A DNA stretch of 64,000 nt from Macrolepiota albuminosa (taxonomy: Eukaryota > Basidiomycota > Agaricomycetes > Agaricales > Agaricaceae): positions 546,258-610,257 of the forward strand of contig JAMWFC010000084.1 in NCBI GenBank assembly GCA_027475525.1, in the 5' to 3' direction. Shown one piece after another: positions 34,815-45,458 of the stretch. The translations under genes were made by a program, and so were the position numbers. Positions within the stretch are counted from its first letter, which is position 1; each line of letters opens with the position of its first letter. The notes beneath the pieces were generated by a model. That model made no database searches and had not been told where the DNA came from. It worked only from the letters and a program-made list of their open reading frames with translations.

Positions 34815-36497
34815 TCAAGATCGAACCGAATCCCGACCGTTTTCCATGCCACCACCCTTGGACCAACAGGTTTCAATTGAATGGCCATACATATTGCAAT
34901 TCAAGCATTGTATGCGGGGACAAGTATTTGCATTTGGATCTGAGGAAGTGGAAGGTGTATTGGGTTGAGGGACAGGTTGGTTTGAGTATGATGTATTCGG
35001 AATGTTCGGTGGATTAGATTGAATACAGGAGCGATGGTTTAAGGATAAACATTGACGTTCCGCATCCATGTTCATGATACGTGTCGCCAAAAGAGAAAAA
35101 TCATAGGCACCATCAGGACCTGCAGTCTCCCAAGATTGTCGAACTTCTTCCTTAAGTATAAACCACCGGTCGCCGTTTGGTAAACCATCCACAAATTTCT
35201 GAATCCGTTGCCATGGTGTGAAATCCCAAGGTGTACCCAATAATTGGTGTACCGCTGCATGCCATTGCTGGACATAAGACGAGACCAATGTTTGTGTAGC
35301 CATAAGCGCAAAAACCTTGGATTTCGTGAGTTCTGCTATTGAGGCACTTCCAATACCAAAACGTTCCTGGAGAAAAGCGAGCAAAGTGCAAGCAGGTCGA
35401 ATCAGTAGATCATACGGTCCACCACGCTTTGGAGGGAGGGAATCCTGAATTTCCTGGGAAAGTTTATCCACAAGAACATGCTCCACAATATCGTCATTGT
35501 GCCAAAAGATGCAAAAGGCTTCTGTTTGTTCCGGGGATGGATCGAAATCATATGGAGGAGGGAGAGCAATCGGACTTGTTGGATCTCGAAGGTCTCCTAC
35601 ATTCGGGATTCGACAAATGTGGCCACATAGACCAATACTAGTGATAATCCTGGTTACTGCCGAATGCCATGATACCCATTCAGTGGAGGATCTCAAAAGA
35701 GGAACGGTGGCGAGAGAGGGCAATTTAGCATCAGGTAAAGTGATCTCACGGTGACGATGGCTTCTAGATGGAATCATAGGATGAGTTGTCGGTGGAGGGG
35801 GTGCAGGTGCTGGAAGATTGACAGGAATATGAATCGGAGGATTTGGAAAAACTCTCTGGCGAGCATCGTAAGGTGTGTATTGAACATGAGGATTAAGTTG
35901 AGGATGAGAATTTTGGGAATAAACAGAAGATGAATCGGAAAGAGATAATCGGGGTGAAGTAGTAAAAACTCGGTTTGAATTGTTTGTATGTGCATTATCA
36001 GACAAGGAAGAGGATGAACATGAAGGAGGTAAAGGAATATTGTGGGGTTGAATGTCTTCAGGGCGAACAGAATTCGCCCAAAAAAGTGAAACAGAAGGAG
36101 GACGAGAGAGAACCGGAGACTGAATGGCAGAATTTGAGCATGATAATATTGGTGAATCGGAATTATACGTGTGTACGGAAGGGGGAGGAAAAGGTGGACA
36201 TTGTGGAGCAGGAGCATGAAAAGAAGTAGGTATATGCGGTAATGGAGAAGCAGGTATAAAAGAAAAAGGGTTCTGAAGATGTGGAAAAGGACGATTGTTC
36301 TGAAGACCATTTGGTGTATCAAAAGAAGGAAAAACATGATTAGAAGAATGTGGTCGCTGCAGTATATGCGGTCCATCAGCCTGTGAGGTGGGTAATGGAG
36401 TGTTGGTTGACGGGCCCATGCCAGGGAATGCCTGCGCATTTACTCCTGAATGAGGAAATCGTCGAGGATGTTGTCCTCCCGTCGAGTGACGAGACAT
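34815..36497 (-). CDS. copia-2 Gag
   Basis: 560 codons from the ATG at 36497, 104 bp after the 5' LTR. A Pro/Ser-rich N-terminal third is followed by a Gag core (SIAELTKSKVFALMATQT, VSSYVQQWHAAVHQLLG, RIQKFVDGLP) and a CX2CX3GHX4C zinc knuckle (CLNCNMYGHSIETC). The stop TGA at 34815 is in frame with pol and follows RS; CGA to TGA would explain it, so it may be a decay stop rather than a programmed one. It forms the particle and packages the RNA. Confidence 0.85.
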   Translation of the reverse strand: MSRHSTGGQHPRRFPHSGVNAQAFPGMGPSTNTPLPTSQADGPHILQRPHSSNHVFPSFDTPNGLQNNRPFPHLQNPFSFIPASPLPHIPTSFHAPAPQCPPFPPPSVHTYNSDSPILSCSNSAIQSPVLSRPPSVSLFWANSVRPEDIQPHNIPLPPSCSSSSLSDNAHTNNSNRVFTTSPRLSLSDSSSVYSQNSHPQLNPHVQYTPYDARQRVFPNPPIHIPVNLPAPAPPPPTTHPMIPSRSHRHREITLPDAKLPSLATVPLLRSSTEWVSWHSAVTRIITSIGLCGHICRIPNVGDLRDPTSPIALPPPYDFDPSPEQTEAFCIFWHNDDIVEHVLVDKLSQEIQDSLPPKRGGPYDLLIRPACTLLAFLQERFGIGSASIAELTKSKVFALMATQTLVSSYVQQWHAAVHQLLGTPWDFTPWQRIQKFVDGLPNGDRWFILKEEVRQSWETAGPDGAYDFSLLATRIMNMDAERQCLSLNHRSCIQSNPPNIPNTSYSNQPVPQPNTPSTSSDPNANTCPRIQCLNCNMYGHSIETCWSKGGGMENGRDSVRS

Positions 36498-36600
36498 GCG
36501 AGAAATGTAAAGATTGGGAACACCGTGGAGGTGGCCACAAGTGTGGGATAAGCAGAAAAAGTCCTAATAAGTGGTCCAGTCCAATGAAAGGCCCATAACC

Positions 36601-36899
36601 TGTAGTCCTGGAACCTCTATGTATACTCTATATAGACACGAGTATGGTGAGCCTCAGTGTTGAATGATAGACGAAAGAAACAACTAATCATTACCTATAT
36701 AGACACGAGTACGGTGCTATATAACATAGTACAAGTTCATTAGAAAAGGAAAAATAAGCGTAGAGCAAAATACTTACAGCCTCAGTGTTGAATGATAGAC
36801 AAAAGAAACAACTGAGGCTGCAAGTATGTAATCGACAGATAATAGAGCGTAGTTCACATGATCAATCAGAAGCGCAGAAACAGACCTATCAGGTCAACA
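36601..36899 (-). repeat. 5' LTR of copia-2
   Basis: 299 bp, TGTTGACC...CTACA on the minus strand, followed directly by the GGTTATGGGCC primer site. Confidence 0.92.
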
Positions 36900-36904
36900 G
36901 GGGT

Positions 36905-37316
36905 TAGCCTATCCTGCCCGCTGTTGTGTAGACGTATTGCCTACTGTTAAGGTGTCCACCCTGAGGAAATGCTTTATGCACACTCCTGGTATGGAGTAGT
37001 GTGGGATTTCGTGTTATCTATCTGGAGGTCTCTGCTCCCAGTCAGACATGGGGTCACATATACCCACTAAAACCTCAGCTTGCCTAGGCCAATTCCTTGG
37101 CAAGTCACCTTCATCTATTAGCAGGCTTTTCCAGGTTTCCTTCACCATTCCTATGTTTATTTTGTTTTTCTTGTATCCAGCCTTAATCGCCAGGAGGCAG
37201 TCTAATCTCAGCCTTATCATTAGTCGTCTGGTGATGATGTTGACAATCATTCTTTCCGTCAGTTGGCTGTCCCCCTGTCTGTCCTTGTCCGTTATTACTC
37301 TCTTGCATCTCAGGGC
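36905..37316 (-). other. LINE 3' UTR
   Basis: Noncoding sequence between the ORF2 stop and the copia-2 insertion. The stretch around 37050-37120 (CCCACTAAAACCT) is shared with the second LINE near 49980-50000, so the 3' UTR is partly conserved between the two families. Confidence 0.7.
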
Positions 37317-40300
37317 CTATATCGCTGTTGCGGCTTCTGTTATCAATATCCTATAGAGCCTCGTGTTGCCTCTTAGTGTTTTCCCGTTTCGGGTCTTACA
37401 TCTCATTGCCCCGCTACCTATTATATCTCCCAGGTTTGGTTTTTGCCATGTTTTCTTCCTTCTTTTCCACCATTCTTTGACTGTCCTCCATATGGTTTGC
37501 TGGCCTGGGACTCTGCATTCCAGGAGTATGTGCTCCATTGAGTCTTTACAGTCGCATACTGCGCAGACCGCTCTTCCTTCATATCCTGGTATATTTTTCC
37601 AGTACTTTCCGACCCTGTAAATTCCGTGTATATTCTTCCAAAGAAATTCCCTTGTTGTGTGTGGGAAGTCTTTCTGGTGCACTGATAACCATATTCTGGC
37701 CTCTGTCAGGGTTTCTCCTGTTGCCTTATAGATTGATTTCTTTATTGCGGCTATGTTTTCTCTGGTTGTTCTCCGTTCCTTATCATTATCAGAGTAGCGT
37801 TGCTGTACTCCTTTGTATAGGAGCGACTGTGTTGCTGAGGCCAGTTTAGCTCCTCTTGTCCATCTTTCGGCTCCGTATGCGTCGTCTGGCTGGGTTGATT
37901 TTGGGAGCTCCGCCCCTAACTTTGCGAGTTCATCAGCTTTTTCATTTCCTTCTTCGCCACTATGCCCTTTTACCCATTCGAACCATGTCAGGCCTGTTCT
38001 TTCCTCTATTTTATCCCTTGCCAGCCTGATTCTTGGGCCATTTTTCACTCCGATCCATCCTTTTTCATCCCAGTTCGCTATGTTTCTCGTCAAGCTCTCA
38101 ATTGCATATTTAGAGTCGCTTCTTATGTACAGTATGCCTTCTCTCTCCATTGCTGCTGCACATTATATGGCATACACTTCTCCTGTCTGATTGGACTGTG
38201 TTAAGCCTGGCACCCTCACGCTGATGTTTCTGCATGTCCCCTCTCTAAACCATACTCCGCTGCCTGCTTCTGCATCTTCCTCACTATTCTTAACGCATGA
38301 CCCGTCCATGTATGCTATTGTTAGATTTTGCGGGCCTGTCCTCGGCTCCTGGTAGTCTTGTACTGGGGTGTTGATGGGGTCTTCCATGAACACCCTGACC
38401 GCTTCCCCTATCTTCTTTATTTTTCCCCTGGACCAGTATACAATTATCTTAGGGTTGGGGGGGGCGTTCTCATGGTCGGTGTCTCTTCTTTCAGCTCCTG
38501 GTCTCCAGTTGATACCGAGTTTTAGGATCTGGTTACCCATAAATAGGGTACACGTTCCCAGGGTTGGACAGCCCCTAGCTATGTCATCCAGGCAGAAGTA
38601 GCACCTGCAGAAGTCGTTGTTTCTGTGGTTTTGGTTTGCCAGTCTTGCTATCATTGTGCAGGCATCCCCCACTGTTGTGATCCTATGGACCTGTCTCATA
38701 TGTTTGCTCCTTTCAGAGTTATCATCTCTCTTCTCTCCCTCATTTACTCCTGGGTGATGCCACATTGGCATTTCCATCTTTGCATTGTCTGATAGATTTT
38801 GATCGCTTACTTTAACGTCATTTTTCCTTCCTGTTTCCAGCATCTTTTTCAGGTCTGTCGGGAGTGTCGAAGTGTTCTTTGTTTTTACCTTCCAGGTTTG
38901 GAGGATTGGGTTCACCCCATCTTGTGGGCCCTCTATTCTATCTCCCCTCCTTGTGTTGCGCCTTATTAACTCATCCGCTAGGTATGCCCACATGGGCCTT
39001 GTTTTGCCCAGCCTCATATAGTCTTTCAACCACGATAAATGGATCGCCTCATTCCTGCTTCTGATATCTAGTAGTCCTCTACCCCCTTCCTCGATAGGCT
39101 TGTGGAGAGTGTCCTTTGTGACTCGAGGTGTTGAGTTTCCCCACATGTATGTCCTGATTATTCTTTCTAGTTTATCCTCAATCTCTTTCGGCATTCCTTG
39201 GACTTTCGTCAAGTAGAATGTCATCCTGCCTGCAAACATGCTTATTATGTGGCGTCTTCCCTTCATTGAGGGGTTTGATTTTTCCCATTGCTTCAGCATC
39301 CTTTCCACCTTTGTTATTGTTGGGGTCTATGGGTCCTCATTCTCTATCCCATTACCAACCCAGCTTCCGAGAATGTGCACCATTTTGCCTTCTCTTGCTA
39401 TGTTTATACCTTCTGGGATTTTGTTTCCTACATCTTCTGGGTGTACTCTTTGTTTTTCTCGTACCCTCCTTCTGTAATTTATCGGTCCTATTGGTATGAC
39501 TTCTGTCTTTTTTATATTGAATTTCGCTCCTGATGCTTTGCACCATTTGTCCAGTATTTCCTCCAACTCATCAAAACCATCTTCCTTAGACAGGAAGACC
39601 ATTGTATCATCAGCAAACAGCAATGTCACTAGTCTTTCTCTCATCCCGGGGGCCTTAAACCCCTTAATATCTGAGTTCCGTAGCGCCGTTGCAAGTGGCT
39701 CGATGGCTATGTTAAATAGGAGGCATGACAGGAGGTCCCCTTGCTGTACCTCTCTCGTTATCTTATAGGGTTTGCTTGTCACTCCATTTACAGTTATCTC
39801 CATCTCAGCTGTTTTATATAAGGTTTTTACTGTATTGATAAAGTTTTCTGGGAGGTCGTATTCTCTTAAGACTTTTCAGAGGTAGTCGTGGGTTATCTTA
39901 TTGTATGCCTTCTCCTGGTCTAATGCTACTATTACTCCTTCCTTGTTCATTTCTTCGGCATAGTCTATTATTAGTTTAACTGTTTTCACCTGGTTGTAAA
40001 TGCTCCTCCCCTTCATGAATCCAGCTTGGTCTGTGTGTATTATATCCAGGATTGCTTCAGCCAGTTTGTTCTGCAGTGCCCTCGTAAGGATCTTGTAGTT
40101 GGAATTCAATACCATGATTGGTCTGTAGTTGGCTATATCAGCTTTATCATTCTTCTTGTATAGCAGGCACATCCAGCCCTTTGTGAAGCACGTTCCATCC
40201 TCTATTCCGTTCTTTTCTATGTCTTCAATGACTAAACCTAGCGTCTGTACTATATCGAAGCCTTCTTCTCCCTTCTTCTTTCTAACCTTACTTCTGCTAT

Positions 40301-42035
40301 TCAGTATTTTGTATAATTCCACTGGTATGCTGTCCAGTCCCAGAGCTTTACCATTTGGTTGTGTTTTCAGCACTTTGTTTACCTCGCTACGTGTGAGTCT
40401 CTTTGCTAGTTTTGCCTTTTGTGATTGGGGGATTTTTACCTTGATCTCACTTAGTACTCTGTTTATTTCCGCCTCCCATTGTTCCTCATCCTGTGTTAGG
40501 CCCTCTTTTTGAAGGTCCTCATGGTGACACCTGGCTATCTCTGCCATCTCCTCGGTTTTGGATGTGTATTGTCGTGCGTCAGTTTTGCTATCAGGTGTGT
40601 TTTCAATATTTTTTCTCTTTAACCTACTTATTATGTCTCTTGGTTTCCTCTCCTTGTTCTGGTTTGACCACTGGCGGCAGATTAATTCCGAGTACATGTG
40701 GATATTGGCTCTCGTTGCCTCTACTCCACCACTATGCTTTTGCATAAGCTTCAATTTCAGTTCCTCCCCTAGTATTCCTGCAGTCATCATTCTTTCACTC
40801 TCATCCAGTGTCGTGTCATTTAATACCTGCTTTATCAATCGCTCTAGTTCCTTTATCCTTCTATCCAATGGGGCTATCATTGTTTTTGATCTTTCCTTGG
40901 CCATTCTTACCACCTCCTCTTTCAGGCTTTGCCAAGTTTCTTGTATGCTGGTGCGCTGTCCATCGGGCCATCGGCCATACCTTTCGCAATCCCTCTGCCA
41001 TTCTATTTTCTTCTGCACCGTGAGAGCTAGCTCCTCTATGCTTTTTATTAGTTTCCTGTCGTTCAATAGGTGCAGTGGCCAGGGCCACCTGCCCTTGCCT
41101 ATGAATGGATCCCCGAAGTTTTCTATCTTTACTGTGACCATTTTATAGTCTGTTGGTATTGCTGTTTCCTTAGTTGCCCATTCTGCTACGTTATCTAATA
41201 TATCTTGTATGGTGTATATTCTGTCTATTTGGGACTCTGATCCAGTTGCTTTTTGTGTTAGTGTGTATTCTTTAGTATCTGGGTGGGTTTCTCTCCAGCC
41301 ATCATTCAGTTGGAGAGTGGTCATCAATTCATGCAAGGATGATGTGGCTGCCGTGTTGTCTCTATGGCTTGGCAGTTTGTCTATTGCGTCTTCTACTAAG
41401 TTAAAATCACCTAAGATTATATCCGGATAGGGAAGTTGCATTGTCCTGTTACTCCATTTCTGTCTCAGCTTTTCCCAGAACTCCCCATTCTCTTTTGGGG
41501 CATTGGGTGCATAGATGTTTAGAATTGACAGCACTTTTCTTGCATGCCATGGTATGGTCATTAAAATTGCTCTTCCTGGGATGACTGTTTTCACTTTTGC
41601 TCCCTCCCAGTTCGATATGCTTTTATTTACTGCAAAGGCTACTCCTTTTGAGTTTGGCTGATTTGGATCAGCAGAGTTATAGACTGCTATGTTTCTCAGG
41701 CTTTCATTCAGTTCTAGCGCTTGACTTTTGTCCAGGTGTGTTTCTTGTACCGCTATTATACTCAGTCTGTTTGTTTTCATCACTCTGTTTATCTTATTCC
41801 ACTTATGACTTGCATTATAGATTGTTGTCGCTCGCCTCCCCTGGATATTAAGTGTTCCTATCCTTATGTTCGCTCTTGTGTTTTTTTGTATTCTCTTCTT
41901 CAATTCTCTGGGTCTTGTTCTGGTTTGGGCATGGCCTGGTTGTGAGTGCCCGCTTTCCAGTTCGGTGTTATTGCTTGTTTCCATTAGCGCTTCCTCTTCT
42001 ATGTCGCTTGTCGTTCCCTCATCAGGGCTTCCCAT
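37317..42035 (-). pseudogene. LINE ORF2: endonuclease-RT-RNase H-zinc finger
   Basis: One frame of 1573 codons from the ATG at 42035, broken only by TGA 39876-39878, TAG 39327-39329 and TAA 38163-38165. Residues ~50-290 are an AP-endonuclease-like domain (IRIGTLNIQG, VQETHLD, NIYAPN, LGDFN, SQIDRIY). About 560-850 is the RT (GKALGLDSIP, YKKNDKADIANYRPI, DQAGFMKGRSI, VALDQEKAYNKI, LLFADDTMVF). About 1240-1370 is RNase H (YMDGSC, GEVYAI, SDSKYAIE, GHSGEEGNEKADELA). Near 1490 is CX2CX5HX4C (CAVCDCKDSMEHILLEC). The second Asp of the RT AYDKI motif is Asn. Each stop can come from TGG, CAG or CAA by C-to-T/G-to-A. It nicks target DNA and primes reverse transcription there. Confidence 0.9.
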
Positions 42036-44076
42036 TGGTATTGGGGTTCTCTTTGGGGGTCCCGAGTCTTCTATTGGTTCCTCCTCTCTCCAAGTCCTCT
42101 CCGTCGATTCTATTCTATTATTTCAAGGGGGAACCCCCCTTGAGATGGTTGGGCAGCTGCTGCATGGATGGGTGGACCCTTCATTGCTGCTGTCTCCTCC
42201 TGCCCCTAGGGTACATGCTCCGGGATCCTCCATCCCATTCATCCCCTGTAATACAATCATTGGAGCAATCGATATATGGCCCCCAGTTTACAATCATTGT
42301 CTGGGGGACTGGTGGGCTTTCTGGCCCATAGGTCCTCAACCCACTCTGTTGAGGCCTATTTTCCACGGCCATGCTGTTATATCCACCACATTGCCTTTAT
42401 TCCAGGTCCGGCTGAGGTTTCAAATGACTTAGTCTCTCATGACATGCCTCGGGTGACCTAAATAGGTTGGCGTTTGTTAATGGCAACCCTCGAGTTAGCC
42501 ATTGCCTCCTATGTTTGGAGGGATCGCCCACCCCCAGAGCTTTCCTGTTCTCGCAGTATATTTGGGCACCAGGGGCTTCGGACAGTGCTCACTGGGCTCG
42601 TCACTGCCCTCCCACTCATTGGGCCTCCTACTGGCCCTCATAGTTGCTTCGGTCTGGATCCTGGTACAACTTGTGGTAGGTCTGTTTATGCGTAGGACTT
42701 TCATTTGTTTATTGGGCACTACTATTTAGATTCTTTGATGATTAACTAAGTCCGGTTCTGCCCCTTCCTCTTCCACGGAAGCTATTGCCCCTGTTGCTTG
42801 TTGGACCCATCCCTGGTCTCGCTTCTCTCGTGGTTTGTTGCGGGAGGTCTCCCTTTGGCCCCAGTCAGCCAGAGATCTTCGGGAAAGGGCACAGCCCTGC
42901 TGGATGGTCTATACTTTTACATCTTGCACATTTGAAGGTTCGGACTGTGCCTACTGACATGTATGGGATGTAGTATCTGAGGCTTTTGATTATTGCGGCC
43001 CATTTATTTTGGATTGCAGAGTCTTGTGAAATTGGAGGAATGTGAATATTCCAGAGGGTCTCTGTCCCAGCGTTTTTTGGGCAAGCCATGATTAGTGGGG
43101 AGGCCCTAACCATTTCCGCATGGTGGAACAGTATTTCTGTCGGTGTTATTGCTTCGAAGTCTTCTTTGTTGACAGGAAAGTTTTGGGTGAGGAATTTGAG
43201 GAGTCTCTGGCTCTCTTTTATTGTCTTGCTTACTAAGTCTGCAATCTTCCTCCCCTCCTCGTTTGCGGGCACCCTGAAGTTGGCCAAGGTGAATATGTAC
43301 GACGTAGTGTTGGGAGAGAATGGAATTGCTATGAATGTGGCCTCTGGGGTCAACCATACTCCCCTTCTGACCAGCGTTTGTGCTATTACTAGGGGGGCCG
43401 CTGTGATATAGAGCCAGGGAGGGTGGTGTGCCCCATTGTGGGGGCCTATCGGTTCACCTACTTGTACGTCCTGGGTTCCAAAGAGCCTAGCAATGGTTGT
43501 TTGGAATTGGTCCGCCATGGCTGATCTATCAGTCTCTGTACCCACATCAAGTGGATAAATAAAGCACTTGTAAACACCATCCGTTTTCCATTTGTTGACT
43601 ATGTCGAGCTGTGCGCCTCCGAATATGTTTAGGCTTGTCCAGCCATGTACTGTTGGGAATCCTCCCTGGGGGACTGGAGTGAGCTCAGTGTGAGTGAGAC
43701 TCATATAGGGGGGGTTGGGGTCTGGACCCTCTCTCTGTATGAGGTCGTTCCTATTCGTCCCCGGTGTGTTGTAGTTGCCAGGCCTGGGTGTATTCGCCAC
43801 CTGTTGGGTCCTCCCTTGGGTGGACTGGGGGGTCTGATTTGTCATCACCTCTACTCCTGTTGGCATTTCTGCCTCATTTGGCCTTACAGGTTTGACACTG
43901 ATACCTCTGAAGGTTCTATCCCATCTCTCGCCCTCATCCTCATCCATCTGGTCGCTCCCCAGCAACTCTCCGCTATGCACTGGTGGGGTTTTAAGGACGT
44001 AGTCACTTAGGGTGTCAGGCGTCATTAGCGGTTTGTTTTCTACAGTAGAATTTAATGGTCCATCACCTGTATCCGG

Positions 44077-45063
44077 TGATGACGCCCAAATCGAGCTGGG
44101 CGCTGCGTGGACTATCACTAGTGCAGCTACTTAGCCGATATAGCTTTGGGCGTGCTAAGTGTGTGAGAGAGTCCCGGACAGGTCCCAGAGAACACACGGT
44201 AGGCAAGAGGTTGGTGGCAAGGAAAGTGGGTAATTGGAGGCACTTGCGTATGGCTCCAAAACGTGGCTACAGGGCGCTAAAAGTCGCTAAGGGGGAGCGC
44301 TAAGAGCGTGGGAAAGTCGCTAAGGAAAGCGCTAAGAGGTGCGGGAAAGGGTCGCTAAGAGGCGCTAAGTGTTAGCACCTAGAACGTGATAATAAAAGAA
44401 TGAGATTGCTTAGCGGATCTAAGCACGAAAGCCAAGCCGTAGTTGCAAGGCACTAGAGAGAGAGAGAGAGATAAAAAACTAGAGCAGAGTCCCCTTGCTT
44501 GACACGGTCAACAAGAGGTAGTCTGTTGCGTATGGAGATCAAAATGTTGGGATACGATCCCTACTGCCAAATTGATTCCCTGTACTACTAACAAAAAGTA
44601 GGTATTTATAGTAAAGAAAGTTAGCCGACGCTAAGAGGTTAAGCGCCGCTAGAGGGTGGTGAACTGATAAAAATGTAAGTAAATGTGGTGAATTGAATTG
44701 TATAGTAAAAAGGTCCATAATGATGCTGTCACGGAAATACTTCATCATTTCCCTTTGTAAGCGCTGCCACTGGCTAAGAGCATTATGCCGGATTGACTGA
44801 TGCCAAGTGTCTGTGTAAATGTGTAGCCTCGGAGTGCAAGTGGCAAGGTGCGGCAAGGTGTCAATAGTGGTGCGAAGAATAAGTGGTGCTATAAAAAGTG
44901 GTCTGAGAGTAATTGGAGTCTGTAGCTGCGAGTTATTAGTGTAAAAATATGAGAAAAATAGCGCTGGAAGCGCTAGAGCGTGGCGCTTCTGGTGGTACTA
45001 GTGGGCCTATATGAGGTGCGGGTATTGGTGCGATCTGTAGCCAGCCACGATGCAGGCTCATCA
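44077..45063 (-). repeat. 3' LTR of the gag-only element
   Basis: 987 bp, identical as read to 47707-48693. It is rich in AGCGCTA/CGCTAAG words and has a (GA)n run near 44456-44470. The 105-codon frame inside each LTR has no recognisable domain. Confidence 0.92.
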
Positions 45064-45458
45064 TCTCCCCCCAACTAAAATGCTGACTGTCCTCAGTCAC
45101 TTTTTCCAAGGGTCGCTAGTCTGAAAGTCAGCAATTGAACAAGTAGTCGGCAAGAAGGGGAATGTAGGTGCTAAGGTGCGCTAGAAGCTGGCGATGTCGG
45201 CAAGGTATAGTGGTGCTAAAAACGTTAGAAACTCAGAGCTGAAATACGAAAAAGATTAAGAATAAACAAAAAGTATAACAACGCATGCAAAAATGAAAGA
45301 TAACTCAAGGGTCAAGTATGTAGCAAACTTGTAGTGATCTTGGCAACGAAATTCAGTATAGGTAGTGGCAAAGATTGTCTATGAATGTATAGTAAGAAGG
45401 CTAACAAAAAGATGATTCAAGAAAGACGACTTAGCAAAATATCAATGTTTTTGTACTT
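45064..45458 (-). other. Gag 3' flank and polypurine tract
   Basis: Noncoding sequence between the Gag stop and the 3' LTR. The purine-rich tract touching the LTR fits the plus-strand primer. No pol relic is seen. Confidence 0.7.

Larger units (their letters stand above)
30776..36899 (-). mobile_element. Ty1/copia retrotransposon copia-2
   Basis: Two 299-bp LTRs (30776-31074 and 36601-36899, TGTTGACC...CTACA on the minus strand) flank a gag-pol frame. The 5-bp target duplication GGGGT is at 30771-30775 and 36900-36904. The primer site directly after the 5' LTR (minus strand) is GGTTATGGGCC, complementary to the anticodon region of initiator tRNA-Met, as in Drosophila copia. The element sits in the LINE 3' UTR. 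The LTRs differ at 8 positions, all transitions at CpG sites. Confidence 0.92.

Noticed and set aside
34815..34817. Programmed stop-codon readthrough between copia-2 Gag and Pol
   Set aside because: The TGA follows the decay pattern (CGA to TGA) seen twice more in the same pol, and copia elements usually have one continuous frame. A programmed stop remains possible but is less likely.
37363..44010. Many plus-strand open frames of 60-200 codons, leucine/serine-rich and membrane-protein-like
   Set aside because: They are antisense shadows of the LINE ORF1 and ORF2, which show clear domain motifs on the minus strand.
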